A stretch of 64,000 nucleotides of DNA from Thalassovita gelatinovora (GCF_001458355.1 NZ_CYSA01000003.1:231754-295753); one strand, 5' to 3'. Positions 20,995 through 29,631 are shown, numbered from the stretch's first letter. Notes: a model not told the origin generated them from the letters alone. Translations and numbers: made by a program.

Positions 20995-22008
20995 ATGACC
21001 GTATTGACCGAAGCCGATCAGATTTCCGATATCGCATTTGGGTTCATGGGGTCGAAGGCGTTGTTCGCCGCGCTTGGGGCAGGGGTGTTCACCCATCTTG
21101 ACGATGGCCCGCTCAGCTGCGCCGAATTGGCCACGCTCTGTCCGCTGGATGAAATCCGTACCGAAATCCTGCTGACCGCGCTGGCTGGGCTTGGTCTGGT
21201 CGAAGGTGAAAACGGCAAGTTCAAGAACTCCCCGGCCGCCGAATCCTTCTTGGTCAAAGGGGCGAAATACGATTTCGGCGATTATTTGCGGCTTCAGGTC
21301 GGGCAGCAAATGTACGGACTTTTGGATCAGATCGACGACGCGTTGCAGGATAAACTGCCAGACGAAGCGACCGCGTCTTACGCCGAATGGTTTTCCGATC
21401 CCGAAGAGGCCAAGATTTATTCCGCCAGCCAACATTCCGGATCGCTTGGACCCGCGCGACAACTGGCGCGCAAGATCGACCTGAGCGATGCGCGCCACCT
21501 GCTCGATGTCGGCGGTGGCACCGGGGCCTTTGCCATTACGCTTTGCAAGGCTTTTCCCAACCTGACAGCCACCATTGTCGATTTCCCCAATGTCGCGATT
21601 CTGGGACGCGAATACGTGGCCAGGGCGGGGCTTTCAGATCGCATTTCCTATGTTGAAGGCAACGCGCTGGAAACAGAATGGCCCGGCGGACAGGATGTGG
21701 TCTTGATGTCCTATCTGTTTTCTGGCGTCCCCGGCGAAGCCCATGATGGGCTACTTGGACGGGCACGGGATCAGTTGAAACCGGGTGGGCGGTTCCTGCT
21801 GCATGATTTCGTGGTCCGCGAAGACCGCACAGGGCCAAAATTGGCAGCGCTTTGGCAGTTGCAACACACCGCCTTCACTCCGCGCGCCCGTTCACTGGAC
21901 GAAGGATGGTTGCGCACATCCTTGGACAAGGCCGGTTTCGAAGATATTTCTGTCGATGTGATGATCCCCGAGATGACCATGCTGGCAAGCGCGGTGAAAC
22001 CTGCCTGA
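20995..22008 (+). CDS. COMT-type SAM-dependent methyltransferase
   Basis: A 337-residue protein with the two-part build of the O-methyltransferase family 2 (acetylserotonin/CrtF/caffeate type): an N-terminal winged-helix dimerisation part (residues about 1-100, with LAGLGLVEGENGKFKNSPAA) and a C-terminal SAM domain with motif I LLDVGGGTGAFAI near residue 165, DFPNVAILGREYV and the late LKPGGRFLLHDFV block. Substrate unknown. Members of this family include carotenoid and hydroxyneurosporene methyltransferases and the DMSP-pathway S-methyltransferase DsyB of marine alphaproteobacteria; sequence by eye cannot separate these. A GGGGAAG site precedes the ATG, and the upstream region holds two dyads. 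A GC-rich hairpin at about 22019-22042 follows, without a T tract. Confidence 0.75.
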   Translation: MTVLTEADQISDIAFGFMGSKALFAALGAGVFTHLDDGPLSCAELATLCPLDEIRTEILLTALAGLGLVEGENGKFKNSPAAESFLVKGAKYDFGDYLRLQVGQQMYGLLDQIDDALQDKLPDEATASYAEWFSDPEEAKIYSASQHSGSLGPARQLARKIDLSDARHLLDVGGGTGAFAITLCKAFPNLTATIVDFPNVAILGREYVARAGLSDRISYVEGNALETEWPGGQDVVLMSYLFSGVPGEAHDGLLGRARDQLKPGGRFLLHDFVVREDRTGPKLAALWQLQHTAFTPRARSLDEGWLRTSLDKAGFEDISVDVMIPEMTMLASAVKPA

Positions 22009-22181
22009 TCGGCTTTGCGACCGGCCCGGTTCGGGTCGGTCGGCCACGGTAAAACCCGCCATGATCGCATCCTTGTTTCAATTTGGTGCATTCACTGCGA
22101 GGGCAAACCCTTGGCGCATGGATTCATCTGCATTTTACGATTGCGGTACCAGCGGCTTTCGCCTATATCGCCATTCCACAG

Positions 22182-22258
22182 GCACCCATAGCTCAGCTGG
22201 ATAGAGCGCTGCCCTCCGAAGGCAGAGGCCATAGGTTCGAATCCTATTGGGTGCACCA
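22182..22258 (+). tRNA. tRNA-Arg (anticodon CCG)
   Basis: A complete 77-base cloverleaf: acceptor strands GCACCCA and TGGGTGC, D arm with AGCTCAGCTGGATAGAGC, anticodon stem CTGCC/GGCAG around loop CTCCGAA (anticodon CCG, reading CGG), T arm with GGTTCGAATCC, discriminator A and an encoded CCA. No integrase or attachment-site duplication is visible next to it. Confidence 0.96.
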
Positions 22259-22349
22259 AACTTTCCCGACGATCACATCGAATTTATGACTACAGAGATC
22301 CCTTTTTGAAGATGAATCCGCTGCGATAACGGGGCCGCAGCAAATGCGA

Positions 22350-23087
22350 TCACTGGCCGTAGCGCGTCACGAAGTTCCGCAGGATGATTTCCGGTTGTGT
22401 CACATTCGCGGCGCGGCACATGGCGACCAGCGTTTCGGCTTCGTCCGGATGGAAATAGCCCTTGTCTTTGTAAAGCCGGATTCGCAACTCGAACACTTCG
22501 CTATCGGCTTCGGGGTGAAATTGAGTGGCATAGACATTCGATTTGAAGCGCACCATTTGAAACGGGCAAGGGGTTGAGCGGAGCAGATGCACACCGCCGA
22601 CGGGTAATTCCTGCAATGCTTCCTTGTGACCGACAAATGCGCCAAAAAGCGGGGCTACCCCCTGCATCAACGGATCTGTTTTACCCGCGTCGGTTACAGT
22701 GCATTCCACCGCGCCGACCGGTTCGCCATACTGTTTCTTGCTGACCTCGGCCTTCAGATGATGCCCCAGGATACCGATCCCGTAACAGCAACCCAGAAAC
22801 GGAATGTCGTCTTCGGTGATTCTTGGCATCAGTGACAATATCTGATCTTCGATCCGCGCTTCGGTCGGGTCTTTCGATTCAGCCGGATCGGAAACGCAAC
22901 CAGGCCCACCTCCAACGATCACCCCGGCATAATCGGTAAGATCCAGATCAGGCAGATTTTCCTGATCCAGCCGAATGCGATGGGTTTGGTCTTCGTCCAA
23001 GCCCCCCTTGCGCAAGAATGCAGCGTATTCATCATCGGCAGCTTCGGTTTCTGGACGTAATTGTAGCAGCAAAAAAGGTTTGGGCAT
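22350..23087 (-). CDS. Class I glutamine amidotransferase (GMP synthase-like)
   Basis: A 245-residue free-standing class I amidotransferase domain, not fused to a synthase. Landmarks are the GVIVGGGPGCVSD loop, the nucleophile elbow PFLGCCYGIGILGHHL, and the catalytic histidine/glutamate in ATQFHPEAD. Stand-alone members act on gamma-glutamyl compounds or serve unknown synthases; which applies here is not known. The ATG at 23087 was chosen because the frame upstream to 23225 has no family similarity. It is divergent from the octaheme cytochrome operon; the FNR box lies about 120 bases before its start and could also affect it. Confidence 0.82.
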   Translation of the reverse strand: MPKPFLLLQLRPETEAADDEYAAFLRKGGLDEDQTHRIRLDQENLPDLDLTDYAGVIVGGGPGCVSDPAESKDPTEARIEDQILSLMPRITEDDIPFLGCCYGIGILGHHLKAEVSKKQYGEPVGAVECTVTDAGKTDPLMQGVAPLFGAFVGHKEALQELPVGGVHLLRSTPCPFQMVRFKSNVYATQFHPEADSEVFELRIRLYKDKGYFHPDEAETLVAMCRAANVTQPEIILRNFVTRYGQ

Positions 23088-23201
23088 ATGATATCGGTTC
23101 CTATGGCTGTCATTGGCCGAATATCGCGTTGCGGAAAGGGGATCAATCAAACAGCGAACAAGCGCAACAAATCCGAACGAAGATGAATGTCTTGCGCATC
23201 T

Positions 23202-23265
23202 TTGATCTGAATCAACAAATTTCACACCGGTTTACGTTCATGTGAACGTATTCTAACTTTATATA
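23202..23265 (+). promoter_or_regulatory. FNR box, palindromic operator and -10 of the octaheme cytochrome operon
   Basis: A perfect FNR/FnrL box TTGAT-CTGA-ATCAA is at 23202-23215. An 18-bp palindrome TACGTTCA-TG-TGAACGTA is at 23233-23250. A -10-like TATATA is at 23260-23265, which puts the start of transcription near 23271 and the centre of the FNR box near -62, the usual class I activation position. The palindrome is then centred near -29, between -35 and -10, where a repressor would act. The GAGGAGAGG ribosome site at 23268-23276 precedes the ATG at 23284. Confidence 0.75.
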
Positions 23266-23283
23266 GCGAGGAGAGGATCAGCT

Positions 23284-24927
23284 ATGCATTTTGACCTCAT
23301 CGCAAGATCGGTCTTAGTTCTGCTTTTCGGGGTTTCGTCGGCTTGGGCGCAAGACGCGGTTGCACCGGACATACCCGCAAAAGGAAGCACGGCGGATCAT
23401 TCCAAATTCGAAATTCTGAAAAAGGATTTCAAATCGGGACCTGAAGTGACAGCGGCCTGCCTGTCCTGTCATACCGAAGCCGACGATCAGGTGATGCATT
23501 CGATCCATTTCAAATGGGATTTCACCCAACCTGAAACCGGCCAGGTGCTTGGCAAATCACACGTGATCAATTCCTTCTGTGGGTCTGTTGCAGGCAATGA
23601 AGCGCGCTGCACCTCCTGCCACGCGGGCTATGGCTGGGAAGACATGTCGCAACCGCCGCCGCAACAATCGACGGCGGTTGATTGTCTGGTCTGTCATGAC
23701 CGGTCCGGGCAGTATGCAAAATCTTCCACCGGGGCAGGGCATCCACCGCTTGACCCGGTACCGGAAGGTACCAAGACCATCACCGGTGCAACGGCTTGGC
23801 CGGTAGACTTGGCCAAATCGGCGCAATCGGTGGGTATGCCGGGGCGGGACAATTGCGGTAACTGCCATTTTTATGGCGGTGGCGGCGATAACGTGAAGCA
23901 CGGCGATCTGTCCTCGGTTCTCTACAATCCGCCGAAATCGGTTGATGTACACATGTCGCCCGACGGCGAAAATTTCACCTGTTCTACCTGCCATGTCAGC
24001 GATCAGCACCAATGGGACGGATCGCGCTATTCCGCACATGCTTCGGACCCGGTGGGCACCGGAAAACCGGGATCGGAACGGACCGTTTCAACCTGTCAAA
24101 GCTGCCACGGCACCGAACCGCATCCGGCCAATATCAAAGGGATCAAGCTCAATGATCATACTGACAAGCTGGCCTGTCAGACCTGCCACATTCCCGAATT
24201 CGCCCGTGGTGGGGTGGCAACCAAAACGTTTTGGGACTGGTCGACAGCCGGTCGGTTAAGCCCTGAAGGCAAGCCGATCGCAGAACATAACTTCACCCAA
24301 TCCGACGGACAGGAATTGCACACCTACTTGTCGATCAAAGGCGATTTCAAATGGGAAGAAGACGTGGAACCCTACTATGCTTGGTTCGATGGTCAGGTGG
24401 AATACACCACCCAGGACCGCGAAATCGATCCTAGCAAGACAGTCGCGGTGAACCCGATCAAGGGCGATCCCGATGATGGTGTGTCACGGATTTGGCCGTT
24501 CAAACGGATGGATGGTCGACAGGCCTATGATTCCGAATTGAACCGGCTGGTCTATACTCATGTCTGGGGACCGACCACTGACACTGCTTTCTGGACCAAT
24601 TTCGACTGGGCCAAATCGATTGATGCAGGGATGAAAGCCGTCGGCGCGGAGTATTCCGGCAAGTTCGATTTTGTCGATACCTATATGTATTGGCCCACAA
24701 CCCACATGGTCGCACCTGCTGCCGATGCGGTGGAATGTGAAGAATGCCACGCCAAGGATGGTCGCATGGTCGGGCTGGCCGGGGTGTTCCTGCCCGGCAC
24801 AGGGGCCAATGGCATTGTTGGTTTGTTGGGGCGCCTGATGGTTCTGGCAGCCTTGGCCGGGGTATTGTTCCATGCTGCGCTCCGGGTGATTTCGGGCAAA
24901 CGAAAAGGAGGGCAGGATCATGACTAA
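23284..24927 (+). CDS. Octaheme cytochrome c, tetrathionate reductase (OTR) family
   Basis: A 547-residue exported multiheme cytochrome. Residues 1-22 form a signal peptide (cleavage after SSAWA). Eight CXXCH heme sites occur near residues 59, 109, 134, 191, 233, 271, 298 and 485, and the last 40 residues contain a membrane helix (LGRLMVLAALAGVLFHAAL) with a basic tail, so the protein is anchored on the periplasmic face. Heme number and spacing match the OTR family, whose Shewanella member reduces tetrathionate, nitrite and hydroxylamine in vitro; the physiological substrate is not known and is not shown here. The 3' end overlaps the cytochrome b gene by eight bases. The FNR box upstream suggests expression under low oxygen. 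Confidence 0.85.
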   Translation: MHFDLIARSVLVLLFGVSSAWAQDAVAPDIPAKGSTADHSKFEILKKDFKSGPEVTAACLSCHTEADDQVMHSIHFKWDFTQPETGQVLGKSHVINSFCGSVAGNEARCTSCHAGYGWEDMSQPPPQQSTAVDCLVCHDRSGQYAKSSTGAGHPPLDPVPEGTKTITGATAWPVDLAKSAQSVGMPGRDNCGNCHFYGGGGDNVKHGDLSSVLYNPPKSVDVHMSPDGENFTCSTCHVSDQHQWDGSRYSAHASDPVGTGKPGSERTVSTCQSCHGTEPHPANIKGIKLNDHTDKLACQTCHIPEFARGGVATKTFWDWSTAGRLSPEGKPIAEHNFTQSDGQELHTYLSIKGDFKWEEDVEPYYAWFDGQVEYTTQDREIDPSKTVAVNPIKGDPDDGVSRIWPFKRMDGRQAYDSELNRLVYTHVWGPTTDTAFWTNFDWAKSIDAGMKAVGAEYSGKFDFVDTYMYWPTTHMVAPAADAVECEECHAKDGRMVGLAGVFLPGTGANGIVGLLGRLMVLAALAGVLFHAALRVISGKRKGGQDHD

Positions 24928-25582
24928 TCGCTGCGTCAAGGTTTACCCGAGGTTCGAACGGTTCTGGCATTGGGCCCAGATGGTGTTGATCATGGTGTTA
25001 CTGTTCACTGGGCTTGGGTTGAACGGGCTTCATTCCGTGATCCCGTTCGGGCCGGCGGTGATGCTGCACACGATGACCGCGCTGGCGTTGCTGGCTTTGT
25101 GGGTTTTTGGGGCGTTCTGGTCATTCACCACGGGCACATGGCGGCAATTCATTCCCACCACCAAAGGAATGATCCCGGTGGCACGCTTCTATGCTTACGG
25201 AGTCTTCAAGGGCGAAGAACATCCCTATCAGAAGATATTCTGGCGCAAACACAACCCGTTACAGGCGGCTACCTATTTCGCGCTGAAATGGTTCATCTTT
25301 CCGGCGATTTGGGTGACTGGTCTGGCCTATCTCAGCTACAATTTCTGGGGCAACGGGTCGGATGGTGCCCGGGCTTTGTGGGTGATTTCAAACCTGCACC
25401 TGCTGACGGCCTATGTGATCGCCGCTTTCATCATCGTGCATGTCTATCTGCTGACCGTTGGTCATGGGTTCCGCCAGCATGTGAAGCCGATGATCACGGG
25501 ATATGACGATATCGATCTGACCCCAGAACAAGAAGCCTATCTTGAAAAGAACGAACCGGGGCGGCTTAAGCCGGAATGTTGA
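24920..25582 (+). CDS. Membrane cytochrome b subunit (thiosulfate reductase/cytochrome b561 type)
   Basis: A 220-residue integral membrane protein with about four helices and histidines placed for two b hemes: RFWHWAQ (residue about 17), LHTMTAL (about 50), NLHLL and IIVHVYLL in the last helix pair. The build resembles the cytochrome b subunits of formate dehydrogenase and thiosulfate reductase, which oxidise quinol. With its eight-base overlap with the octaheme gene, the simplest reading is a quinol-oxidising module passing electrons to the octaheme cytochrome (inference). A strong bidirectional terminator follows, so the operon has two genes only. Confidence 0.82.
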   Translation: MTNRCVKVYPRFERFWHWAQMVLIMVLLFTGLGLNGLHSVIPFGPAVMLHTMTALALLALWVFGAFWSFTTGTWRQFIPTTKGMIPVARFYAYGVFKGEEHPYQKIFWRKHNPLQAATYFALKWFIFPAIWVTGLAYLSYNFWGNGSDGARALWVISNLHLLTAYVIAAFIIVHVYLLTVGHGFRQHVKPMITGYDDIDLTPEQEAYLEKNEPGRLKPEC

Positions 25583-25612
25583 TCGGCCCCAGAATGGCGC
25601 TTGTGTGAAACG

Positions 25613-25643
25613 AAAAAAACCGTCCGGACCGGACGGTTTTTTT
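25613..25643. terminator. Bidirectional intrinsic terminator
   Basis: An 8-bp GC-rich core stem (ACCGTCCG with CGGACGGT) flanked by seven A on one side and eight T on the other gives a T tract on both strands. It lies between the convergent cytochrome b and YcbK-like genes and should end both transcripts. Confidence 0.9.
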
Positions 25644-25673
25644 AATGATCGGGGATGATTTTATTCTGTTAGC

Positions 25674-26243
25674 TTACGCACCCCAGTGCCGAACCGGCCC
25701 GCAATCCATATGGACAAAGTTCGACCGCGAATAGCGCCCGACGCCGCCAGCTTCGCAGGCCAATGCGGCGCGCGCCATCTGACTGACGGACCGCGATCCC
25801 AACCGCAGATCGGCGGCCTGACCCTGCATATGCAACGAATTCTTGGCAACACCGCGCGACCGCGATCGCAGCATGGCGTTGGTTTGTGGGCTACGATAGC
25901 CTGACAACAACATAAATGGTTCGGAGACATCCAACAGATTGTGCGAAGCGGCCATGATATCGATGGTACGCGAGTCAATCTTCTTGACGCCATTGGTGCG
26001 CCAGTCACGCATGAAATGCGAAACTTCCTTCAGCGCGTCGGCGATATAGTCGCCTTCGATCCAGTAGATCATATCAAGCTTTTCACCGGTGCGGCCCGAA
26101 TACATCTTGATCCGGCGAATGTCGCCGGAGCCTCGAAGGAAGCCCGCAGCCTTGGAAAAGGTCGGTGCGGCCGTGAGTGTGGTTGCTGCAAAAGCACCAA
26201 GCAGCCCACGCCGCGTGAAGCCCAAAGAGCTGTGTTTCGTCAT
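25674..26243 (-). CDS. DUF882/YcbK-family exported peptidase-like protein
   Basis: A 189-residue protein with a twin-arginine signal (TRRGLLGAFAATTLTAA) and a peptidase M15-like domain. Metal-site motifs are visible as GYRSPQTN, NSLHMQGQAADLRL and FVHMDCGPV, supplying the histidine and aspartate ligands seen in D-Ala-D-Ala carboxypeptidase folds. Role is probably peptidoglycan cleavage in the periplasm, unproven for this family. It is divergent from the L,D-transpeptidase gene, a pairing that parallels ycbB-ycbK in E. coli. Confidence 0.85.
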   Translation of the reverse strand: MTKHSSLGFTRRGLLGAFAATTLTAAPTFSKAAGFLRGSGDIRRIKMYSGRTGEKLDMIYWIEGDYIADALKEVSHFMRDWRTNGVKKIDSRTIDIMAASHNLLDVSEPFMLLSGYRSPQTNAMLRSRSRGVAKNSLHMQGQAADLRLGSRSVSQMARAALACEAGGVGRYSRSNFVHMDCGPVRHWGA

Positions 26244-26419
26244 AATAGCGCCCGTCCTGTCGCTTACCTGTTGCCCGCGATGTTACGCGAGGCCTGCCAT
26301 CTCATCCCCAGATGCAGGCGTTTTATGACATACAAGAAACGTTCCACCAACCGCCCATTTGCCACTTTTTTCCAAGTTCAAGGGGATTCGGCGGTTTTCT
26401 GCTTAATAGTGCGCCATTG

Positions 26420-26461
26420 TGACGGGAAAGCCGAAAATCGTGACGGGAAAGTCGAAAATCC
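26420..26461 (+). repeat. Tandem 21-bp direct repeat in a 348-bp divergent intergenic region
   Basis: Two copies of TGACGGGAAAGCCGAAAATC plus one base lie head to tail (26420-26440 and 26441-26461), differing at two positions. The 21-bp period is two helical turns, as expected for paired regulator sites on one face of DNA. The repeat is in the gap 26244-26591 between the YcbK-like gene and the L,D-transpeptidase, about 130 bases before the latter. The rest of that gap shows no gene or terminator. Confidence 0.6.
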
Positions 26462-26591
26462 GGTGCATGGCTGCACCAACCCCATAGCTTAGACAGCGAT
26501 ATTACTATTTGTGAATGGACAGAAACTTCAAAATTGGCGAGACAGAAGAACAGTTTATGAAACACAGTGTAATTTCAAAAGGAACGCGCCA

Positions 26592-28211
26592 ATGCTACAA
26601 ATGACACGTTCTGGGCTTGCCCGCATCGCAGCGGTCGTCGTGACGGCCTGCGCGATCTCGACTATTTCTCCTGCACCGGCCTCAGCCCAAGCCCAGATGA
26701 CCGGTTTCCGCCAAGCGGTCGCCGAATACGCGTCGGACGACCGTCAACTGGCCAAGTTTTACCGCGAATCGAATTTCGGTGCGGTCTGGACCGGCGAGGG
26801 CGCGGACTTCCTGCAACGGCGCAAAGCTCTGATTACAGAACTCAGCCGCGTGGCAACTCATGGATTGCCGCAAAATCGCTATGATGCTGCCGGATTGATC
26901 GAACAGATGCGGACGGCCAAGACGCCGCGCGATCTGGGCATGCTGGATGTGGCGCTGTCCAAGGCTTATCTGAGCTACGCCCACGACGTTCAGTCGGGCA
27001 TCGTGATCCCGTCCAGCGTCGACAAGGGCATCGTGCGCGAAGTGAATTATCACGACCGTGCCGAACTGATGTCAGACCTGATCAATGGCGATGCGGCCGA
27101 GGTCATGCGCGCGCTAGCACCGCATTCCCCTGAATACGCCCGTCTTCGCAAAGAAATGATGCGGCTGCACGATCTGATCGCGCTTGGGGGCTGGGGCGCC
27201 ACGGTTCCGGGCAAGAAGCTGGAACCCGGTGATCAGGGCGCATCGGTGATCAAACTGCGCGATCGCCTGATCGCAATGGGCTATCTCAACCGCAGCGCCA
27301 CGATGAGCTATGACAAAACCATCGAAGCTGCGGTTCAGCAGTTCCAATCCGATCACGGCCTGACCCCCGATGGCGTGGCAGGCACCGGCACCTTGACGGA
27401 AATCAATGTGCCGGCAGAAGACCGCTTGAAATCGGTTCTCGTTGCGATGGAGCGCGAACGCTGGATGAACATGGAACTGGGCGAACGCCACGTTCTTGTC
27501 AATCTCACCGATTTTACCGCCAAAATCATTGATGATGGCAAGGTGACCTTCGAAACCAGATCCGTTATCGGGATGAAACAGCTCGACCGTCGCAGCCCGG
27601 AATTTTCCGATGTGATGGAACATATGATCATCAATCCGACCTGGAACGTGCCCCGGTCGATCGCGGTCAAAGAATATCTTCCGCAGCTACAGAAGAACCC
27701 AAATGCCGCCAGTCATCTGCGGCTGACCGATGTACGCGGTCGTCTGGTTGATCGCGGAGCCGTGGATTTCACCCAATTCAATACCCGAAACTTTCCCTTC
27801 GACATGAAACAACCCCCGTCCAGTCGCAACGCGCTGGGATTGGTTAAGTTCATGTTCCCCAATCCGCAGAACGTCTATTTGCACGACACTCCGGCCAAAA
27901 GCCTGTTCGGACGTGAAAGCCGCGCCTATAGCCATGGGTGCATCCGTCTTCAGCAACCGTTCGATTTCGCCTATGCGCTGCTGGCGCGACAGACCGACGA
28001 CCCGAAAGGGCAGTTTCAAAGCATTCTAAAAACCGGTCGCGAAACCAAGGTGGATCTGGAACTGCAGATCCCGGTCCATATCATCTATCGCACCGCGACG
28101 ATCCCGGCCAAAGGCAAGGCAATTTACCGCCGTGACGTTTATGGCCGCGACGCGCTGATCTGGTCGGAACTGGAACAGGCAGGGGTGGTCTTGGGCGCGG
28201 TTCGCGGCTAA
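26592..28211 (+). CDS. L,D-transpeptidase, YcbB/LdtD type
   Basis: A 539-residue periplasmic enzyme that makes 3-3 cross-links in peptidoglycan or attaches proteins to it. After a signal peptide (cleavage near ASAQA, residue 34) come an N-terminal scaffold region (about 50-200), a peptidoglycan-binding repeat (ASVIKLRDRLIAMGYL to GVAGTGTLTEIN, about 217-272) and a YkuD catalytic domain with MIINPTWNVPRSIA and the cysteine signature SHGCIRLQ near residue 447. The ATG at 26592 is chosen over the upstream frame because AAAGGAAC lies 8-13 bases before it and the signal peptide then starts cleanly. lpxD follows after 34 bases. Confidence 0.93.
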   Translation: MLQMTRSGLARIAAVVVTACAISTISPAPASAQAQMTGFRQAVAEYASDDRQLAKFYRESNFGAVWTGEGADFLQRRKALITELSRVATHGLPQNRYDAAGLIEQMRTAKTPRDLGMLDVALSKAYLSYAHDVQSGIVIPSSVDKGIVREVNYHDRAELMSDLINGDAAEVMRALAPHSPEYARLRKEMMRLHDLIALGGWGATVPGKKLEPGDQGASVIKLRDRLIAMGYLNRSATMSYDKTIEAAVQQFQSDHGLTPDGVAGTGTLTEINVPAEDRLKSVLVAMERERWMNMELGERHVLVNLTDFTAKIIDDGKVTFETRSVIGMKQLDRRSPEFSDVMEHMIINPTWNVPRSIAVKEYLPQLQKNPNAASHLRLTDVRGRLVDRGAVDFTQFNTRNFPFDMKQPPSSRNALGLVKFMFPNPQNVYLHDTPAKSLFGRESRAYSHGCIRLQQPFDFAYALLARQTDDPKGQFQSILKTGRETKVDLELQIPVHIIYRTATIPAKGKAIYRRDVYGRDALIWSELEQAGVVLGAVRG

Positions 28212-28245
28212 GTCTGTCCCCGGATGAAACGCCGGGGACAATTGC

Positions 28246-29337
28246 ATGAGCCACAGCATCAAGGAAATCGCGGCCGCCTTGGGGGCCGAGGCGTTCGGCG
28301 ATATTGATTTACGGGTGTCCGGCGTTGCCGAACCTGCACTGGCGCAAGACTGCGATCTGGCGCTGGCGATGAAACCCGATTTTGCCGCCGGTTTGCCCGA
28401 TGGTCAGGCCCGTGCGGCGATGCTTTGGCCCGGAGCGGATTGGCAATCCTTGGGATTGAAGGCTGCGATCGTCGCGACGCGTCCGCGCTTTGCCATGGCA
28501 GGGCTCTCTGCGATGATGGACCCGGGGCAGGGTTATGCCTCCGGCATTCATCCATCAGCCGTGATCGACCCCTCTGCACAGTTGGGCAAAGATGTATCTG
28601 TCGGGCCGCTCGCGGTGATTTCCGCCGGAACCCGGATTGGTGCCGGATCGGTGATCGGACCGCAGTGTTTCATTGGAACGGATGCGGTTCTGGGCCAAGA
28701 GTGTTTTCTGCGTGAGGGCGTAAAAATCGGTGCCCGGGTCAAAATCGGCGACCGGTTCATCGCACAACCCGGCGCAACAGTTGGTGGCGATGGATTTTCC
28801 TTTGTGACGCCCGAAGAATCGACCATTGAACGGGTCCGTGACAGCCTTGGTGATCAAGGCGATCTGGCCGCACAAAGCTATGCCCGCATTCATTCCCTTG
28901 GCAGTGTCAGCATCGGCAACGATGTCGAACTTGGTGCCAACAGCTGCATCGACCGCGGTACAGTCCGCGATACGCAGATTGGCAACGGGGTCAAATTCGA
29001 TAATCTGGCCCAGATCGGTCATAACGTGGTCATTGGTGACGATTGTCTGATCTGTGCGCAGGTCGGCGTCGCGGGATCGTCACGTATTGGTCGTAATGTC
29101 GTCTTGGGCGGACAGACGGGGGTTAGCGACAACCTGTTCATCGGCGATCACGTGATCACCGGTGGGGCGACCAAAGTGCTGGCAAATGTGCCTGCCGGAC
29201 GGGTCATGCTGGGTTATCCGGCAATGAAGATGCAGACCCATATCGAGGTCTATAAAGGATTGCGCCGCCTGCCGCGCCTATTCCGCGATGTCGCGGCATT
29301 GCAGAAAGCTGTTTCCAAGTCGACCAAGACCGACTAA
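28246..29337 (+). CDS. lpxD: UDP-3-O-(3-hydroxyacyl)glucosamine N-acyltransferase
   Basis: Third acylation step of lipid A synthesis, using a 3-hydroxyacyl-ACP. The 363-residue protein has an N-terminal uridine-binding domain, then a left-handed beta-helix of hexapeptide repeats from about residue 100, with the catalytic histidine in NLAQIGHNVVIGDD, and a helical C-terminus (YKGLRRLPRLFRDVA). It is not in the usual bamA-lpxD-fabZ-lpxA cluster but heads a trio with an acyl carrier protein and a ketosynthase, so it may be a paralogue or a relocated lpxD. Confidence 0.9.
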   Translation: MSHSIKEIAAALGAEAFGDIDLRVSGVAEPALAQDCDLALAMKPDFAAGLPDGQARAAMLWPGADWQSLGLKAAIVATRPRFAMAGLSAMMDPGQGYASGIHPSAVIDPSAQLGKDVSVGPLAVISAGTRIGAGSVIGPQCFIGTDAVLGQECFLREGVKIGARVKIGDRFIAQPGATVGGDGFSFVTPEESTIERVRDSLGDQGDLAAQSYARIHSLGSVSIGNDVELGANSCIDRGTVRDTQIGNGVKFDNLAQIGHNVVIGDDCLICAQVGVAGSSRIGRNVVLGGQTGVSDNLFIGDHVITGGATKVLANVPAGRVMLGYPAMKMQTHIEVYKGLRRLPRLFRDVAALQKAVSKSTKTD

Positions 29338-29370
29338 ATCAGCCTCAATCACGAGGAGAAGACCGGGATC

Positions 29371-29631
29371 ATGAGCATCAAGGACAAGGTGATCGGCATC
29401 ATCGCCGAACAGGCGGTGCTAGAACCATCGGACGTAACGATGGACAGCACATTAGAAGATCTGGGCATCGACAGCCTGGGGCTAGTGGAAAGCATCTTCG
29501 CCATCGAAGAAGCCTTCGATATTACGGTGCCGTTCAATGCCAACGAACCCGAGCAGAGCGATTTCGATATCTCCTCGGTGTCAGCAATCATCGCCGGGAT
29601 CGAAAAATTGGTGACCGAGCAAGACGCATGA
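29371..29631 (+). CDS. Acyl carrier protein (dedicated paralogue)
   Basis: An 86-residue acidic ACP with the phosphopantetheine serine at residue 35 in DLGIDSLGLVES. It differs from the main fatty-acid AcpP in having PFNANEPEQSDFDISSV after helix II. A GAGGAGAAG site lies before the ATG. The stop overlaps the ketosynthase start (ATGA), so the two work together very probably. Together with lpxD this suggests supply of a special acyl chain for lipid A, by analogy with AcpXL systems in rhizobia (inference). Confidence 0.85.
   Translation: MSIKDKVIGIIAEQAVLEPSDVTMDSTLEDLGIDSLGLVESIFAIEEAFDITVPFNANEPEQSDFDISSVSAIIAGIEKLVTEQDA

Noticed and set aside
22182..22258. tRNA-Arg as a possible integration site for a genomic island
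   Set aside because: No integrase gene and no duplicated 3' tRNA end were seen in the following sequence; flanking genes are ordinary.
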